DNA from: Acidimicrobiia bacterium
Lineage (GTDB): Bacteria > Actinomycetota > Acidimicrobiia > Acidimicrobiales > Poriferisodalaceae
Direction of reading: 5' to 3'
Assembly (NCBI GenBank): GCA_022820505.1
Contig: JAJEFK010000047.1
Span: forward strand, 1 to 34,286
Length of the DNA: 34,286 nt
The notes below the pieces were generated by a model. That model made no database searches. It saw nothing but the letters and a program-made list of their open reading frames with translations, and was not told where the DNA came from. Of this stretch, positions 1 through 8,540 are shown one piece after another. The first letter of the stretch is position 1, and every line of letters starts with the position of its first letter. Position numbers and translations under genes: made by a program.

Positions 1-4
1 CATC

Positions 5-2428
5 GTGAGTCTGCTCGGGTCCAATCCCGCCCGGAGCGATGCCGACGCGAAGCTTCGTGGCGAGGCGGTCTTCGGTGCCGACCTTGCAAGGCCGGGGATG
101 CTGTGGGCGTCGATCTCGAGGTCTCCGGTTGCGGCGGGCCGGATCCGGGCGATCGACCCTGCGCCCGCACTCAGGGTCGACGGGGTGCTTGAGGTGCTGA
201 CGTCGGCGGACGTGCCGGACTGGCGAACCGGCGTGATCGTGTCGGACACCCCGTTGCTGGCCGCGGACTATGTGGCCTACGAGGGCGAGCCCGTTGCGAT
301 CGTGGTTGCCGAGAGCCGAACGGCTGCCGAGGCCGGCTCTCGGGCCGTGGTGCTCGACATCGAAACGGTCGAACCCGTCTCTACGCCCGAGCAGGCCCTC
401 GCTCCCGGTGCGCGCCTGGTGCATCCCGATTGGAACCGCTTCGCCGTGGCGGGCGGCGCGGACATCGGGCGCGACGGCAACGTGGTCGCAGAGGTCGTGC
501 ACGATCCCGGCGACCTCGATGAGGCATTCGCCGCGGCGGACGTCGTGGTGGAGGGCACCTACCGCACGCCCCGGCAGTACCAAGCGCACTTGGAACCCAA
601 GATGGCGCTCGCCACTTACGAATCGGGCCGCTGCACCATCGAGGTGTCCCACCAGTACCCGTTCCGACTTCGTGACCGGGTGGCGCAGATCTTGGGGGTG
701 GCACCGTCGGCGGTGCGAGTGGTGGGTCATCACATCGGTGGGGGATTCGGGGCAAAGCTCGACGTGAGCCTCGAAGCGTTCGCTGCGCTGCTGGCCCGGC
801 GTTTTCGACGCCCTGTGCGCATGCAGCACACTGCCCTCGAGGAACGCCTGGTGGCGCCGTGCCGCGCCAATGCGATCGTGGCAGTGCGTTCGGCGGTGCG
901 GCGCGACGGCACGATCCTGGCGACCGACGTGGAGATCGTGTCCGACAGCGGCGCCTATGCCAACAACGGCCCGGCGCTGTCGTCGATTCCCATGTTTGTC
1001 TTCGGATCGATCTACCGGGTCGGCACGGCGCGTATCCGGACACGCAACGTGTACACGAACACGGCGCCGACGGGTGCCTACCGGGGTGTCAACGGACCGT
1101 GGCTGGTGTTCGCCAATGAGCGGCACATGGACGCGATAGCCGATGCGCTCGGCCGCGATCGCCGGGAGTTCCGGCTGACATCGCTAGCCCGTGACGGCGA
1201 TCTGATGCGCAACGGCCAGCCGCTCGAAGAGGTCTCGATCCTGCGGGAGGCCTTCGACCGAGTCGATGAGCTAGCGCCCTGGCGCGACATCGTGTCGCGC
1301 AATCAAAGACAGCGCGATGCCGCCGCACCCAGTTCGCAGCCGGCTGAGGCTGGCACAGGTGTGCTGCGCGGCGCGGGACAGGCAGCAGCAATCTGGCTGA
1401 CCAATCCGATGCCCGGCCACGCCACGGTGAAGCTCAACGAGGACGGCACCGCCACGGTGATCACTTCGGCGACCGAGAACGGCTCGGGCGCCGTGGCCAC
1501 TGGTTTGCGGCAGATCGCGGCCGAGGCGCTCGGTCTTGCTGCTGACGCTGTGACGATCACCATGCCCGACACGGACGCCACCGGCTACGACGCCGGTTCG
1601 CAGGGCAGCCGCACCACCCACGTCGTCGGCCGGGCCATCGCTGATGCTTCAGCCGAGGTTCGTCGCCAAGTGCTGGACCGGGCGAGCCAGATGCTGGAAG
1701 CGGCCCCCGAAGACTTGACGATCGACGACGGTGTCGTGGCGGTTGCGGGCGTGCCTGCGGCGAACCTGACGCTAGGTGCGGTCGCGCAGGCGGCCACCTG
1801 GTCTGACGGGCCAATCACTGCGGGCGCTTCGTACGTCACGCCGACGCCTCCGCACGACCCGGTGTGCGCCACCGGCATGCTGATCAAGGGATGGCCGACG
1901 CCCACCTACCACCTGCACCAGGCCGAGGTGAGCGTCGACGTGGTCACCGGCCGGGTCACCGTCGACCGATACGTCGTGTGCCAGGAGGTGGGCCGGGCCA
2001 TTCACCCCGACGCCATCGCTGGGCAGATCCAGGGCGGAGTCGCCCAGGGCTTGGGCTTAGCGTTGAGCGAGCGTGTAGATCTCGATCACGGTCGTTATGT
2101 CCAGCGCACATTCAAGGCACACGGCTTGCCGCTGGCGGAAGATGTCCCGAAGGTGGAGATGATCGTGATGGAACACGCTGACCCTGCCGGGCCGTACGGA
2201 GCGAAGGGCGCTGCCGAGCCCCCGATCGTCCCGGTGGCGGCTGCGGTGGCCAATGCCGTCTCCGATGCCATCGGCGTGCCGTTCGACACGTTGCCGATCA
2301 CTCCCGAAGCGGTGTTGGAGGCCCTGGAGGCTGAGCCGAATGGCGAAGCCGTGGCCCGAGCGGCCCGTGAGCCCGTATTGAATCGGGACGGGGAACAAGA
2401 GCGGGAAACAACAGGGCGGGCATCGTGA
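5..2428 (+). CDS. Molybdopterin-binding large subunit, xanthine dehydrogenase/CO dehydrogenase (CoxL) family
   Basis: An 807-residue molybdenum hydroxylase large subunit, close to the usual family length. The N-terminus has the standard opening of this family (about residues 10-45, the hammerhead domain). A glycine-rich molybdopterin loop, GGGFGAKLD, lies near residue 245, and a GAYRG motif follows near residue 358. The active-site Glu is present in GAKGAAEPP (E738). Members hydroxylate aromatic heterocycles or aldehydes and normally work with an FAD subunit and a [2Fe-2S] subunit; neither is fused here nor found just downstream. The GTG start at base 5 overlaps a TGA (6-8), so it is probably coupled to an upstream gene outside the window, perhaps one of those subunits. 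Its stop overlaps the next gene's start. The substrate cannot be read from sequence; the hydantoinase-like neighbour suggests a nitrogen heterocycle. Confidence 0.88.
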   Translation: MSLLGSNPARSDADAKLRGEAVFGADLARPGMLWASISRSPVAAGRIRAIDPAPALRVDGVLEVLTSADVPDWRTGVIVSDTPLLAADYVAYEGEPVAIVVAESRTAAEAGSRAVVLDIETVEPVSTPEQALAPGARLVHPDWNRFAVAGGADIGRDGNVVAEVVHDPGDLDEAFAAADVVVEGTYRTPRQYQAHLEPKMALATYESGRCTIEVSHQYPFRLRDRVAQILGVAPSAVRVVGHHIGGGFGAKLDVSLEAFAALLARRFRRPVRMQHTALEERLVAPCRANAIVAVRSAVRRDGTILATDVEIVSDSGAYANNGPALSSIPMFVFGSIYRVGTARIRTRNVYTNTAPTGAYRGVNGPWLVFANERHMDAIADALGRDRREFRLTSLARDGDLMRNGQPLEEVSILREAFDRVDELAPWRDIVSRNQRQRDAAAPSSQPAEAGTGVLRGAGQAAAIWLTNPMPGHATVKLNEDGTATVITSATENGSGAVATGLRQIAAEALGLAADAVTITMPDTDATGYDAGSQGSRTTHVVGRAIADASAEVRRQVLDRASQMLEAAPEDLTIDDGVVAVAGVPAANLTLGAVAQAATWSDGPITAGASYVTPTPPHDPVCATGMLIKGWPTPTYHLHQAEVSVDVVTGRVTVDRYVVCQEVGRAIHPDAIAGQIQGGVAQGLGLALSERVDLDHGRYVQRTFKAHGLPLAEDVPKVEMIVMEHADPAGPYGAKGAAEPPIVPVAAAVANAVSDAIGVPFDTLPITPEAVLEALEAEPNGEAVARAAREPVLNRDGEQERETTGRAS

Positions 2429-4053
2429 GCTCAACGCAGCCGGCGGCGCCCGGGACGTTGCGCATCGGCGTGGACGTGGGCGGCACCAACACCGACGCGG
2501 TCGCCATGTCCGGCAGCGAGGTCGTGGGGTGGTCCAAGGCGGTCACGACGCCGGACGTGACCGACGGCATCGTGACCGCTGTCCGGGCTGTGCTCGACGA
2601 CTGCGGCGCATCGCCCGAAGCGATCGGCGCCGTCATGATCGGCACGACGCACTTCACCAACGCCCTGGTGGAGGGACGCCGCCTCGTGCCCACCGCCGTG
2701 GTGCGACTCGGGCTCCCCGCCACCCGGGGACTGCCGCCGTTCATCGACTGGCCTGAGCGGCTGCGGGCCGTGCTCGGCGACCACGTCTATCTCTGCCACG
2801 GCGGCCACGAATTCGACGGGCGGCTGATCAGCCCCATCGATCACGACGAGCTGCGTGCAGCGGCGCAGGACATCGTCTCGAAGGGCGTGAGCTCGGTGGC
2901 GGTGGCCTCGGTCTTCTCGCCCGTCGACGACAGCTTCGAAGCCGAGGCCCGCGACATCTTGGTAGAGGAGGCACCGGAACTCGACATCAGCCTGTCCAGC
3001 GAGATCGGCCGGCTGGGGCTGCTCGAGCGTGAGAATGCGGCCGTCGTGAATGCGTGCCTGCGGCCGCTCGCCGAACGCACGGTGTCTGGGCTGATGGGGG
3101 CGTTGGTCGAGCTGGGCCTCGATTGCCCGCTGCACGTCAGCCAGAACGACGGCACCCTGATGAGCGCCGACTTTGCTCGCCGCTACCCGGTGGCCACATT
3201 CGCCTCGGGCCCCACTAACTCGATGCGGGGAGCGGCATTCCTGAGCGGCATCCGGGACGGGGTGGTCATCGACGTGGGGGGCACGACGTCTGATGTGGGC
3301 GTGCTGGTGCACGGCTTCCCCCGAGAGGCCTCGACGGCGGTCTCGGTCGCGGGAGTGCGCACGAACTTCCGGATGCCCGACGTGCTCTCGCTGGGACTCG
3401 GCGGCGGGAGTCTGGTGCGTTCCGGCAATGGCGCCGACGCAGATGGCGCCGACGTGACAGTGGGGCCCGACAGCGTCGGCTACGAGCTCACCGACCGGGC
3501 GCTGGTGTTCGGCGGCGACGAGCTGACCGCTACGGACATCGCCGCTGCTGCGGGCATGGCTGACATTGGCGATCGGGTTCCGGTCAGCGACGTCGACGCT
3601 GGGCTGGTGGGCGATGCGGTCGAATGCATGCAGGACATGCTGGCCACCGCAGTCGAACAGATGAAGACGTCGGCCGACCCGGTACCGGTCGTGGTGGTGG
3701 GCGGCGGGGGAGTGCTGGTGCGTGACGGCTTGGCGGGAGCGTCGGAAACGATACGACCCGACTACTTCTCGGTTGCGAGCGCGATCGGCGCAGCCATCGC
3801 ACAGGTCGGCGCCGAGACAGACCGGGTGTACTCGATGGCGTCGATGACCCGCGACGAGGCAATGGCCGAGGCCCGTTCTGTCACGTCCCAGCGCGCGGTC
3901 GACGCGGGCGCCGACGCGGCCACCGTCGAGATCACCGACATCGATGAGATCCCCCTCACATACCTGCCGTCAAACGCCATACGGATCCGCGTGAAAGCAG
4001 TCGGTGACCTCGCTGCGGGCAACGGCATGTCCGGCGGGGGAGGTGGCCCATGA
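2425..4053 (+). CDS. Hydantoinase/oxoprolinase family protein (HyuA-type ATPase fold)
   Basis: A 542-residue protein with the two phosphate-binding signatures of the hydantoinase A/oxoprolinase (ASKHA-like) family: GVDVGGTNTDAV at residues 15-26 and VIDVGGTTSDVG at about 281-292. Classical members use ATP to open a lactam or hydantoin ring, usually with a HyuB partner. No HyuB is seen here, and the length fits the stand-alone subgroup that is usually found beside DUF917 proteins, one of which lies at 5088-6158. The GTG start overlaps the upstream stop (GTGA) and the stop overlaps the next start (ATGA), so three genes are translationally coupled. Family assignment is firm; ring-opening activity is inference. 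Confidence 0.85.
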   Translation: MSSTQPAAPGTLRIGVDVGGTNTDAVAMSGSEVVGWSKAVTTPDVTDGIVTAVRAVLDDCGASPEAIGAVMIGTTHFTNALVEGRRLVPTAVVRLGLPATRGLPPFIDWPERLRAVLGDHVYLCHGGHEFDGRLISPIDHDELRAAAQDIVSKGVSSVAVASVFSPVDDSFEAEARDILVEEAPELDISLSSEIGRLGLLERENAAVVNACLRPLAERTVSGLMGALVELGLDCPLHVSQNDGTLMSADFARRYPVATFASGPTNSMRGAAFLSGIRDGVVIDVGGTTSDVGVLVHGFPREASTAVSVAGVRTNFRMPDVLSLGLGGGSLVRSGNGADADGADVTVGPDSVGYELTDRALVFGGDELTATDIAAAAGMADIGDRVPVSDVDAGLVGDAVECMQDMLATAVEQMKTSADPVPVVVVGGGGVLVRDGLAGASETIRPDYFSVASAIGAAIAQVGAETDRVYSMASMTRDEAMAEARSVTSQRAVDAGADAATVEITDIDEIPLTYLPSNAIRIRVKAVGDLAAGNGMSGGGGGP

Positions 4054-5039
4054 GCACACAAGGCAAGATCGGCCTCATCTTGGGCAGCGCGATCGCCCCC
4101 GAGGACATCGCTGGGGCTGCCACGCAGGCCGAGGACAGCGGCTTCGACGAGATCTGGCTTGCGGAGGACTATTTCTTCACGGGCGGCATCTCCGGTGCCT
4201 CCGTGGTGCTCGGGGCCACGAGCGAGATCACCGTGGGCCTGGGTGTGGTGTCGGCGGTGGCCCGCCATCCCTCGGTGCTGGCGATGGAGCTGGCCACGCT
4301 GAGCCGCTCGTCGCCCAGGCGGCTGATCGCAGGTGTGGGCCTAGGAGTGCCGGCATGGGTACGCCAGATGGGGTTGCATCCCCGTTCGCCGCTGCAGGCT
4401 GTCCGGGAGTGCGTGACGGCGGTCAAGTCGCTGCTCGGCGGCGACACGCTGGACCGCCACGGCGGCCTGTTCGACTTCGACAACGTCAAGCTCACCTTTC
4501 CCGAGACGGGACCGCCGATGCCTGTCCGCCTCGGCGTGTCAGGGCCGAACATGCTGCGGCTGGGCGGCGAGATCGCTGACGGAACGATCCTGTCGGTGTG
4601 CTCGAGCCTGCGCTACGTGGAGTGGGCCTCCGAGCGCATAGACGAGGGTCGCGAGATCGCCGGCCGCACCGATCCTCACCCGATCACTGTGTTCGCGCTG
4701 TACGCCGTGGACGAAGACGGCCAGGCAGCTCGTGACTCGGCACGGGCATCGCTGGCCTTCTACCGCCAGCATGGCCCCAATGCCCTCACCGACGTGTACG
4801 GGATCTCCGACGAGCTACAGGTACTGATCGACCACGGCGGCTACGAGGCCGTGCGAGACGGCATGCCCGACCAGTGGGTCGCCGACCTGACGGTCGCCGG
4901 CACCCCCGAAGAATGCACCGCCAAGATCGGGGCGTTGCTGGCTGGGGGTGCCGATTCGGTGGCGCTGGCTCCCATCGCGACCGACCGGCTCTCGGAGACC
5001 ATCGACCTCACCGCGAGCGAAGTGCTGCCCCACGTCTGA
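4050..5039 (+). CDS. Luciferase-like (LLM class) F420- or FMN-dependent oxidoreductase
   Basis: A 329-residue TIM-barrel protein of the bacterial-luciferase/methylene-tetrahydromethanopterin reductase family. It shows the family pattern: GFDEIWLAEDYF near residue 31, a strand and turn around GLGVVSAVARHPS, LIAGVGLGVPAW around residue 92, and the late GVSGPNMLRLGGEIADG motif near residue 163 that shapes the cofactor pocket. Actinobacterial members mostly use F420 and transfer hydride or oxygenate small organic substrates; F420 versus FMN cannot be decided by eye. The ATG overlaps the upstream stop by four bases (ATGA), placing it in one operon with the molybdenum hydroxylase and the hydantoinase-like ATPase, perhaps as a redox step on the same substrate. 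Confidence 0.85.
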   Translation: MSTQGKIGLILGSAIAPEDIAGAATQAEDSGFDEIWLAEDYFFTGGISGASVVLGATSEITVGLGVVSAVARHPSVLAMELATLSRSSPRRLIAGVGLGVPAWVRQMGLHPRSPLQAVRECVTAVKSLLGGDTLDRHGGLFDFDNVKLTFPETGPPMPVRLGVSGPNMLRLGGEIADGTILSVCSSLRYVEWASERIDEGREIAGRTDPHPITVFALYAVDEDGQAARDSARASLAFYRQHGPNALTDVYGISDELQVLIDHGGYEAVRDGMPDQWVADLTVAGTPEECTAKIGALLAGGADSVALAPIATDRLSETIDLTASEVLPHV

Positions 5040-5047
5040 GTTGCTCG

Positions 5048-5078
5048 TGCGAGCGCCAAGGCTTCGCCGGCGCTCGCA
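5048..5078. terminator. Bidirectional hairpin terminator between convergent genes
   Basis: A perfect 10-bp stem (TGCGAGCGCC, 5048-5057, with its complement 5069-5078) encloses a loop that itself contains GGC-TTC-GCC (5060-5068). It fills the 48-bp gap between two convergent stops. There is no clear T-run, as is common in actinobacteria, so the intrinsic-terminator role is inferred from structure and position. Confidence 0.7.
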
Positions 5079-5087
5079 TGTGGCCCC

Positions 5088-6158
5088 TCAGACTGCGGGC
5101 TGGTACTCGGCGTCGATGCCGAAGGCGTGGGGGCCGACGACGGCCAGTGCCTCGGGTGTGCGCAGCAGGTCGGGCGCGGGCAGCACCAGCACGTCGGCGC
5201 GCACGCCGAATCGCAGCAGTTCGGTGGTGATCGGCTCGCCGGTATCGGTGGTGACCAACGTGATGAGGTCGGGCACCATCACCTGGGGCACGTCGTGTTC
5301 GTAGATGGCGAGGTTCTCGTTCTGGAAGTCGATGCGGATGGTGCGCCCGGCATCGTCGCCGATGCCGGCCACAGTCATCTGTCCTCGTGCGAATCCGGCC
5401 GCGTTGCGGCGGTGCACGTCGGTCACCTTGCCGCGCAGGTATCGCTTCCCTCCGGCGACACCCAGGATCGCCTCGGTGGGATCGTCCTTGACATCGCGCG
5501 CACGGTGTACGGCATGGCCGATCTCGCTGGCGAGGCGCAGCGTGTGGGGAATGATCGAGCGGCGGCAGTACGCACCGTCCATCACGGCCGACGCCAGCCC
5601 GGTGTGTGCTCCCATCTCGACCGTCGCAGCCCGGGCGATGCGCTCGAGCCACTTGGCATCCAGCACGTCTGAGATGATCACCTGGTTGCCTCGCTCATCG
5701 GCAATGGCGGCGGGGTAGGGGCTGCCGCCGTAGATGAGGTACGTGATCATCTGCAACTCGGGGAAGGCCCGCCCCATGCCGTCGCCGTTCACGATGGGGA
5801 TGTCCATTGCGGCTGCCACCACCATCGGCACCATCGAGTTGCTGCCGCCCATCTCGAATGGCGCGATCGCGTCGAACTTCCGCCCCAGGTGGCCTTCGAG
5901 CGCCCGGGCGGCCACGGTCTCCTCGTCGCCGCCTGCGAGCTTCTCGTGGCTGACCATCGGCGAGCCCATGCCGCCGACAGCCACCAGCAGGTCGTCGTCG
6001 GCAATCTCGTCAGGTTCGATGACCCGTACCCGACCACCGGTTCGCATCACCTGAAGCACCCGCAGCCGCCCGAGATACGGGTTCCCACCGCCGCCGGTGC
6101 CCAGCACCGCAGCCCCCAGGGCGATCGGTGCGAGGTCGGGCTCAGTGATCTCCCACAC
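5088..6158 (-). CDS. DUF917 family protein (S-methyl-thiohydantoin desulfurase-type domain)
   Basis: A 356-residue protein recognisable as DUF917 by its N-terminal LGTGGGGNPYLG motif, the segment FEMGGSNSMVP about 100 residues in, and IVNGDGMGRAFPE shortly after. The Pfam family has been renamed after S-methyl-thiohydantoin desulfurase, and members are usually encoded beside hydantoinase/oxoprolinase proteins like the one at 2425-4053. The start is set at GTG 6158: a perfect AGGAGG lies six bases upstream, and the family motif begins shortly after, whereas an upstream ATG in the same frame has no such site. It is the last gene of the minus-strand run from 9906, 45 bp after the kinase. A role in hydantoin or thiohydantoin turnover is inference from family and context. 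Confidence 0.82.
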   Translation of the reverse strand: MWEITEPDLAPIALGAAVLGTGGGGNPYLGRLRVLQVMRTGGRVRVIEPDEIADDDLLVAVGGMGSPMVSHEKLAGGDEETVAARALEGHLGRKFDAIAPFEMGGSNSMVPMVVAAAMDIPIVNGDGMGRAFPELQMITYLIYGGSPYPAAIADERGNQVIISDVLDAKWLERIARAATVEMGAHTGLASAVMDGAYCRRSIIPHTLRLASEIGHAVHRARDVKDDPTEAILGVAGGKRYLRGKVTDVHRRNAAGFARGQMTVAGIGDDAGRTIRIDFQNENLAIYEHDVPQVMVPDLITLVTTDTGEPITTELLRFGVRADVLVLPAPDLLRTPEALAVVGPHAFGIDAEYQPAV

Positions 6159-6164
6159 GGCACC

Positions 6165-6170
6165 CCTCCT
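6165..6170 (-). promoter_or_regulatory. Ribosome binding site that fixes the DUF917 start
   Basis: Read on the minus strand, AGGAGG is followed by six bases and then GTG (6158). It decides for the internal GTG over the in-frame codon 12 residues upstream. Confidence 0.75.
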
Positions 6171-6203
6171 GCCCCCGGCCCACCAGCACAGCAACCGCCG
6201 ACG

Positions 6204-7202
6204 CTAGCCCCCGTCGAGCAGACGCCGGCAGCCGCCGAGCACTCCGCTCAGCAGCTGCTCGAATTGACCGTCGGGCCATTCCTCCTCCGGCCGCTGGGCT
6301 TTCCAGCCAATGATGGCCATGCCTCGAATCAGCTCAAACAACGGCACCAAGGCCAGATCGTCGTCGCTGATGGCCCGCACATCTCGGTAGCCGTTCAAGA
6401 ACTCCGTCGCAGCCGTCTCGAAGTCGGGGGCGGCCCGCGAATGGAACATTGCCACGGCGATGTCGTACTGGTGCCAGCCGAACCCGGCGTCATCGAAGTC
6501 GATGACCGAGAGCTGACCGTCTGACAACAGCAAGTTCGCCAGGTGCAGGTCGGCGTGGATCATGCTGAACGTCCGCTCAGGCTCGCCGTACCGGTCCAGT
6601 GTCGTCCGGCAGGCGTCACGAGCGGCCATCAGAAGGTCGCGCTCGCCGGCAGTCAGCCTGGGGTGTTCCCAGAACGGCCCCCAGAAGGGGGCATCGCCGA
6701 GCAGGCCATCGCGGTCCAAGCGGTGACGGCTGAACGACGAGGGGGGCGTCCAGGCTGTCGCCTGATTGTGCATCGCTGCCATCAGTCCACCGAGTTGGCC
6801 GAACGACTCCGATATCTCCGAGAGTGCTTCGTTCGTGCCTCCGGGCTGGGTCAGCAGCACGCCCACGATCTCTCCGTCAACCCACAGATTGAGTCCGGCG
6901 TTGCGGATCTCGCTGGGACCGGTTTCCACGGGCACGAAGTAGCGACCGTCGGGGGCGCAGACCGGCGTGGGCACGTAGATGCCCGAGTCGCGCAGCGCTG
7001 CCAGCCAGACACGCTCGGAGTCGAGCTCAGCTGCTGTGTGGTAGCCGGGCCGGTGCAATCGCAGCACATAGGTCTGTCGGGAACCGGCTTCGACAGCCCG
7101 GAAGGTGATGTTCTCGCTGACTCCGACTAACTCGAGGTGGCTCGCTTCCACGCCGAACGCTTCGAGCGCTTGATGTGCCGCGCTGAGCCAGCGGCTATCC
7201 AT
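6204..7202 (-). CDS. Small-molecule kinase, aminoglycoside-phosphotransferase fold (hydroxylysine-kinase-like)
   Basis: A 332-residue protein with the phosphotransferase catalytic loop HADLHLANLL (H216, D218, N223) and the metal-binding segment VIDFDDAG (about 234-241). All key residues are intact. The fold is shared by homoserine kinase ThrB2, choline kinase, hydroxylysine kinase and aminoglycoside kinases. The start overlaps the last eight bases of the phospho-lyase-like gene upstream. The pairing matters: in animals hydroxylysine kinase makes the substrate of the PLP phospho-lyase PHYKPL, and the neighbour here belongs to that lyase family. I infer that it phosphorylates the hydroxyl group of an amino alcohol or hydroxy amino acid. 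Drug-resistance activity is unlikely in this context. Confidence 0.8.
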   Translation of the reverse strand: MDSRWLSAAHQALEAFGVEASHLELVGVSENITFRAVEAGSRQTYVLRLHRPGYHTAAELDSERVWLAALRDSGIYVPTPVCAPDGRYFVPVETGPSEIRNAGLNLWVDGEIVGVLLTQPGGTNEALSEISESFGQLGGLMAAMHNQATAWTPPSSFSRHRLDRDGLLGDAPFWGPFWEHPRLTAGERDLLMAARDACRTTLDRYGEPERTFSMIHADLHLANLLLSDGQLSVIDFDDAGFGWHQYDIAVAMFHSRAAPDFETAATEFLNGYRDVRAISDDDLALVPLFELIRGMAIIGWKAQRPEEEWPDGQFEQLLSGVLGGCRRLLDGG

Positions 7203-8487
7203 CGATGTCGTCGATGACTGCGTCGAAGGCTGACAGGAACTCCTCTGCGTGGGACTGCTGCAGCACCAGCGGTGGGCGAAGCTTCAGCACGTTGGCGAAT
7301 GCGTCGGCATTCGAAGCGAGGACGCCACGCTCTTTCAGCCGGTCGGTGAACTCGACTGCTCGGGACCGGTCTGGCACGAGGCTGCCGCCGCGCTCCACCA
7401 TCTCCACACCGATGAACAGCCCATGGCCGCGGACATCGGCGATCCACTCGCAGTGCTCGGCCCGCTCGACCAGCGCTTGCTTGAGTCCGTAGCCGATCTC
7501 GGCGACGCTGGCAGCCAGCCCCCGATCCTCGATTTCGTCGATGACGGCGTGACCGACTGCGGCTTGGAGCGGGCTCGCGCCGTAGGTGTTGAAGTAGCGG
7601 GTGGCGCCCCGGAAGCGCTCCACCAGCTGCCGGCTGGCAACGGTCGCCGCCAGCGGCAGCCCGTTGCCCATGGGTTTGCCCATGACCGCAATGTCGGGCT
7701 CGAAGCCGGTGACCTCATATCCCCACCAGCGACCCGTGCGGCAGTAGCCGGCTTGCACTTCGTCGGCGATCACGAGGCCTCCGGCCTCGCGTACCAACTG
7801 TGCGGCCTGCGCCATGAAGCTGCCGGGGATGTCCGGCAGGCCCTCGTTGGCCTGGATCGAGCACAGGATGATGGCTGCCACGCCCGCACCGGAGGACTTC
7901 AGCCGCCCGATGGCGGCGGCCAGCTCGTCGAGGTAGGCGTCGGCCAGTGCTGGGCCATCGAGCCCGTCCCGGATCGGTCGCAATTGCTGCGGAAACGGGA
8001 AGGTCGCCACCTCGGGATGCTCCTCGGGCTGCGACGCCGCCAGCCGCAGCGCGATGACCGTCTCGGTATTGCCGTGGTACGTGGCGTCGGTGGCGATGAC
8101 CCCCCGGCGCCCGGTCGCGATGCGGGCCATGTTCATGGCCACTTCGACGGCCTCGGTGCCTGTGCAGCTGATGACTGCGCTCTCGATGCCGTCGTGATGC
8201 AGCGCCACCAGGCGCTCGGCGAAGCTCACGATGCCCTCGTGCAGGTACCGGCTGTGCACGTTCAGCGTGGCCTGCTGGGCGGCCATCGCCTCGGCGACCC
8301 GAGTGTTGCCGTGGCCCACGCAGGGCACGTTGTTGTACATGTCGATGTAACGGCGGCCGTCGGCGTCGAAGAGCTCGACGCCGTCGCCCCGCACGATGTG
8401 CAGGGGCTCGGTATAGAACAGCTGCGCGCCGGCGCCGAGCGCCTGTTCCCGGCGCTCAAGCAGCTTTCTGGCAGCCGGCACGCTCAT
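7195..8487 (-). CDS. Class-III aminotransferase-fold PLP enzyme, probable phospho-lyase (ETNPPL/PHYKPL-like)
   Basis: A 430-residue PLP fold-type-I protein. The Schiff-base lysine is K271 in VMGKPMGNG, and the cofactor Asp lies in IADEVQAGYCRTG about 30 residues earlier. The N-terminal stretch VGHGNTRVAEAMAAQ, followed shortly by NVHSRYLHE, is what sets the AGXT2L group apart from ordinary omega-transaminases. That group contains ethanolamine-phosphate and 5-phosphohydroxylysine phospho-lyases, which release phosphate and ammonia and leave an aldehyde. The kinase gene overlaps its 3' end, and a phytanoyl-CoA-type dioxygenase lies 53 bp upstream in the same operon. The phospho-lyase call rests on these motifs plus the kinase; a plain aminotransferase remains possible. 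Confidence 0.82.
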   Translation of the reverse strand: MSVPAARKLLERREQALGAGAQLFYTEPLHIVRGDGVELFDADGRRYIDMYNNVPCVGHGNTRVAEAMAAQQATLNVHSRYLHEGIVSFAERLVALHHDGIESAVISCTGTEAVEVAMNMARIATGRRGVIATDATYHGNTETVIALRLAASQPEEHPEVATFPFPQQLRPIRDGLDGPALADAYLDELAAAIGRLKSSGAGVAAIILCSIQANEGLPDIPGSFMAQAAQLVREAGGLVIADEVQAGYCRTGRWWGYEVTGFEPDIAVMGKPMGNGLPLAATVASRQLVERFRGATRYFNTYGASPLQAAVGHAVIDEIEDRGLAASVAEIGYGLKQALVERAEHCEWIADVRGHGLFIGVEMVERGGSLVPDRSRAVEFTDRLKERGVLASNADAFANVLKLRPPLVLQQSHAEEFLSAFDAVIDDIDG

Positions 8488-8540
8488 CGAAACGGTGATG
8501 CGTGTCGATGCAGTCGTCGGCTGAGCCGGTGCAGGGCGAC

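Noticed and set aside
6204..7202. Antibiotic-resistance aminoglycoside phosphotransferase
   Set aside because: The fold matches, but the overlap with a phospho-lyase-type gene and the operon context favour a metabolic kinase.
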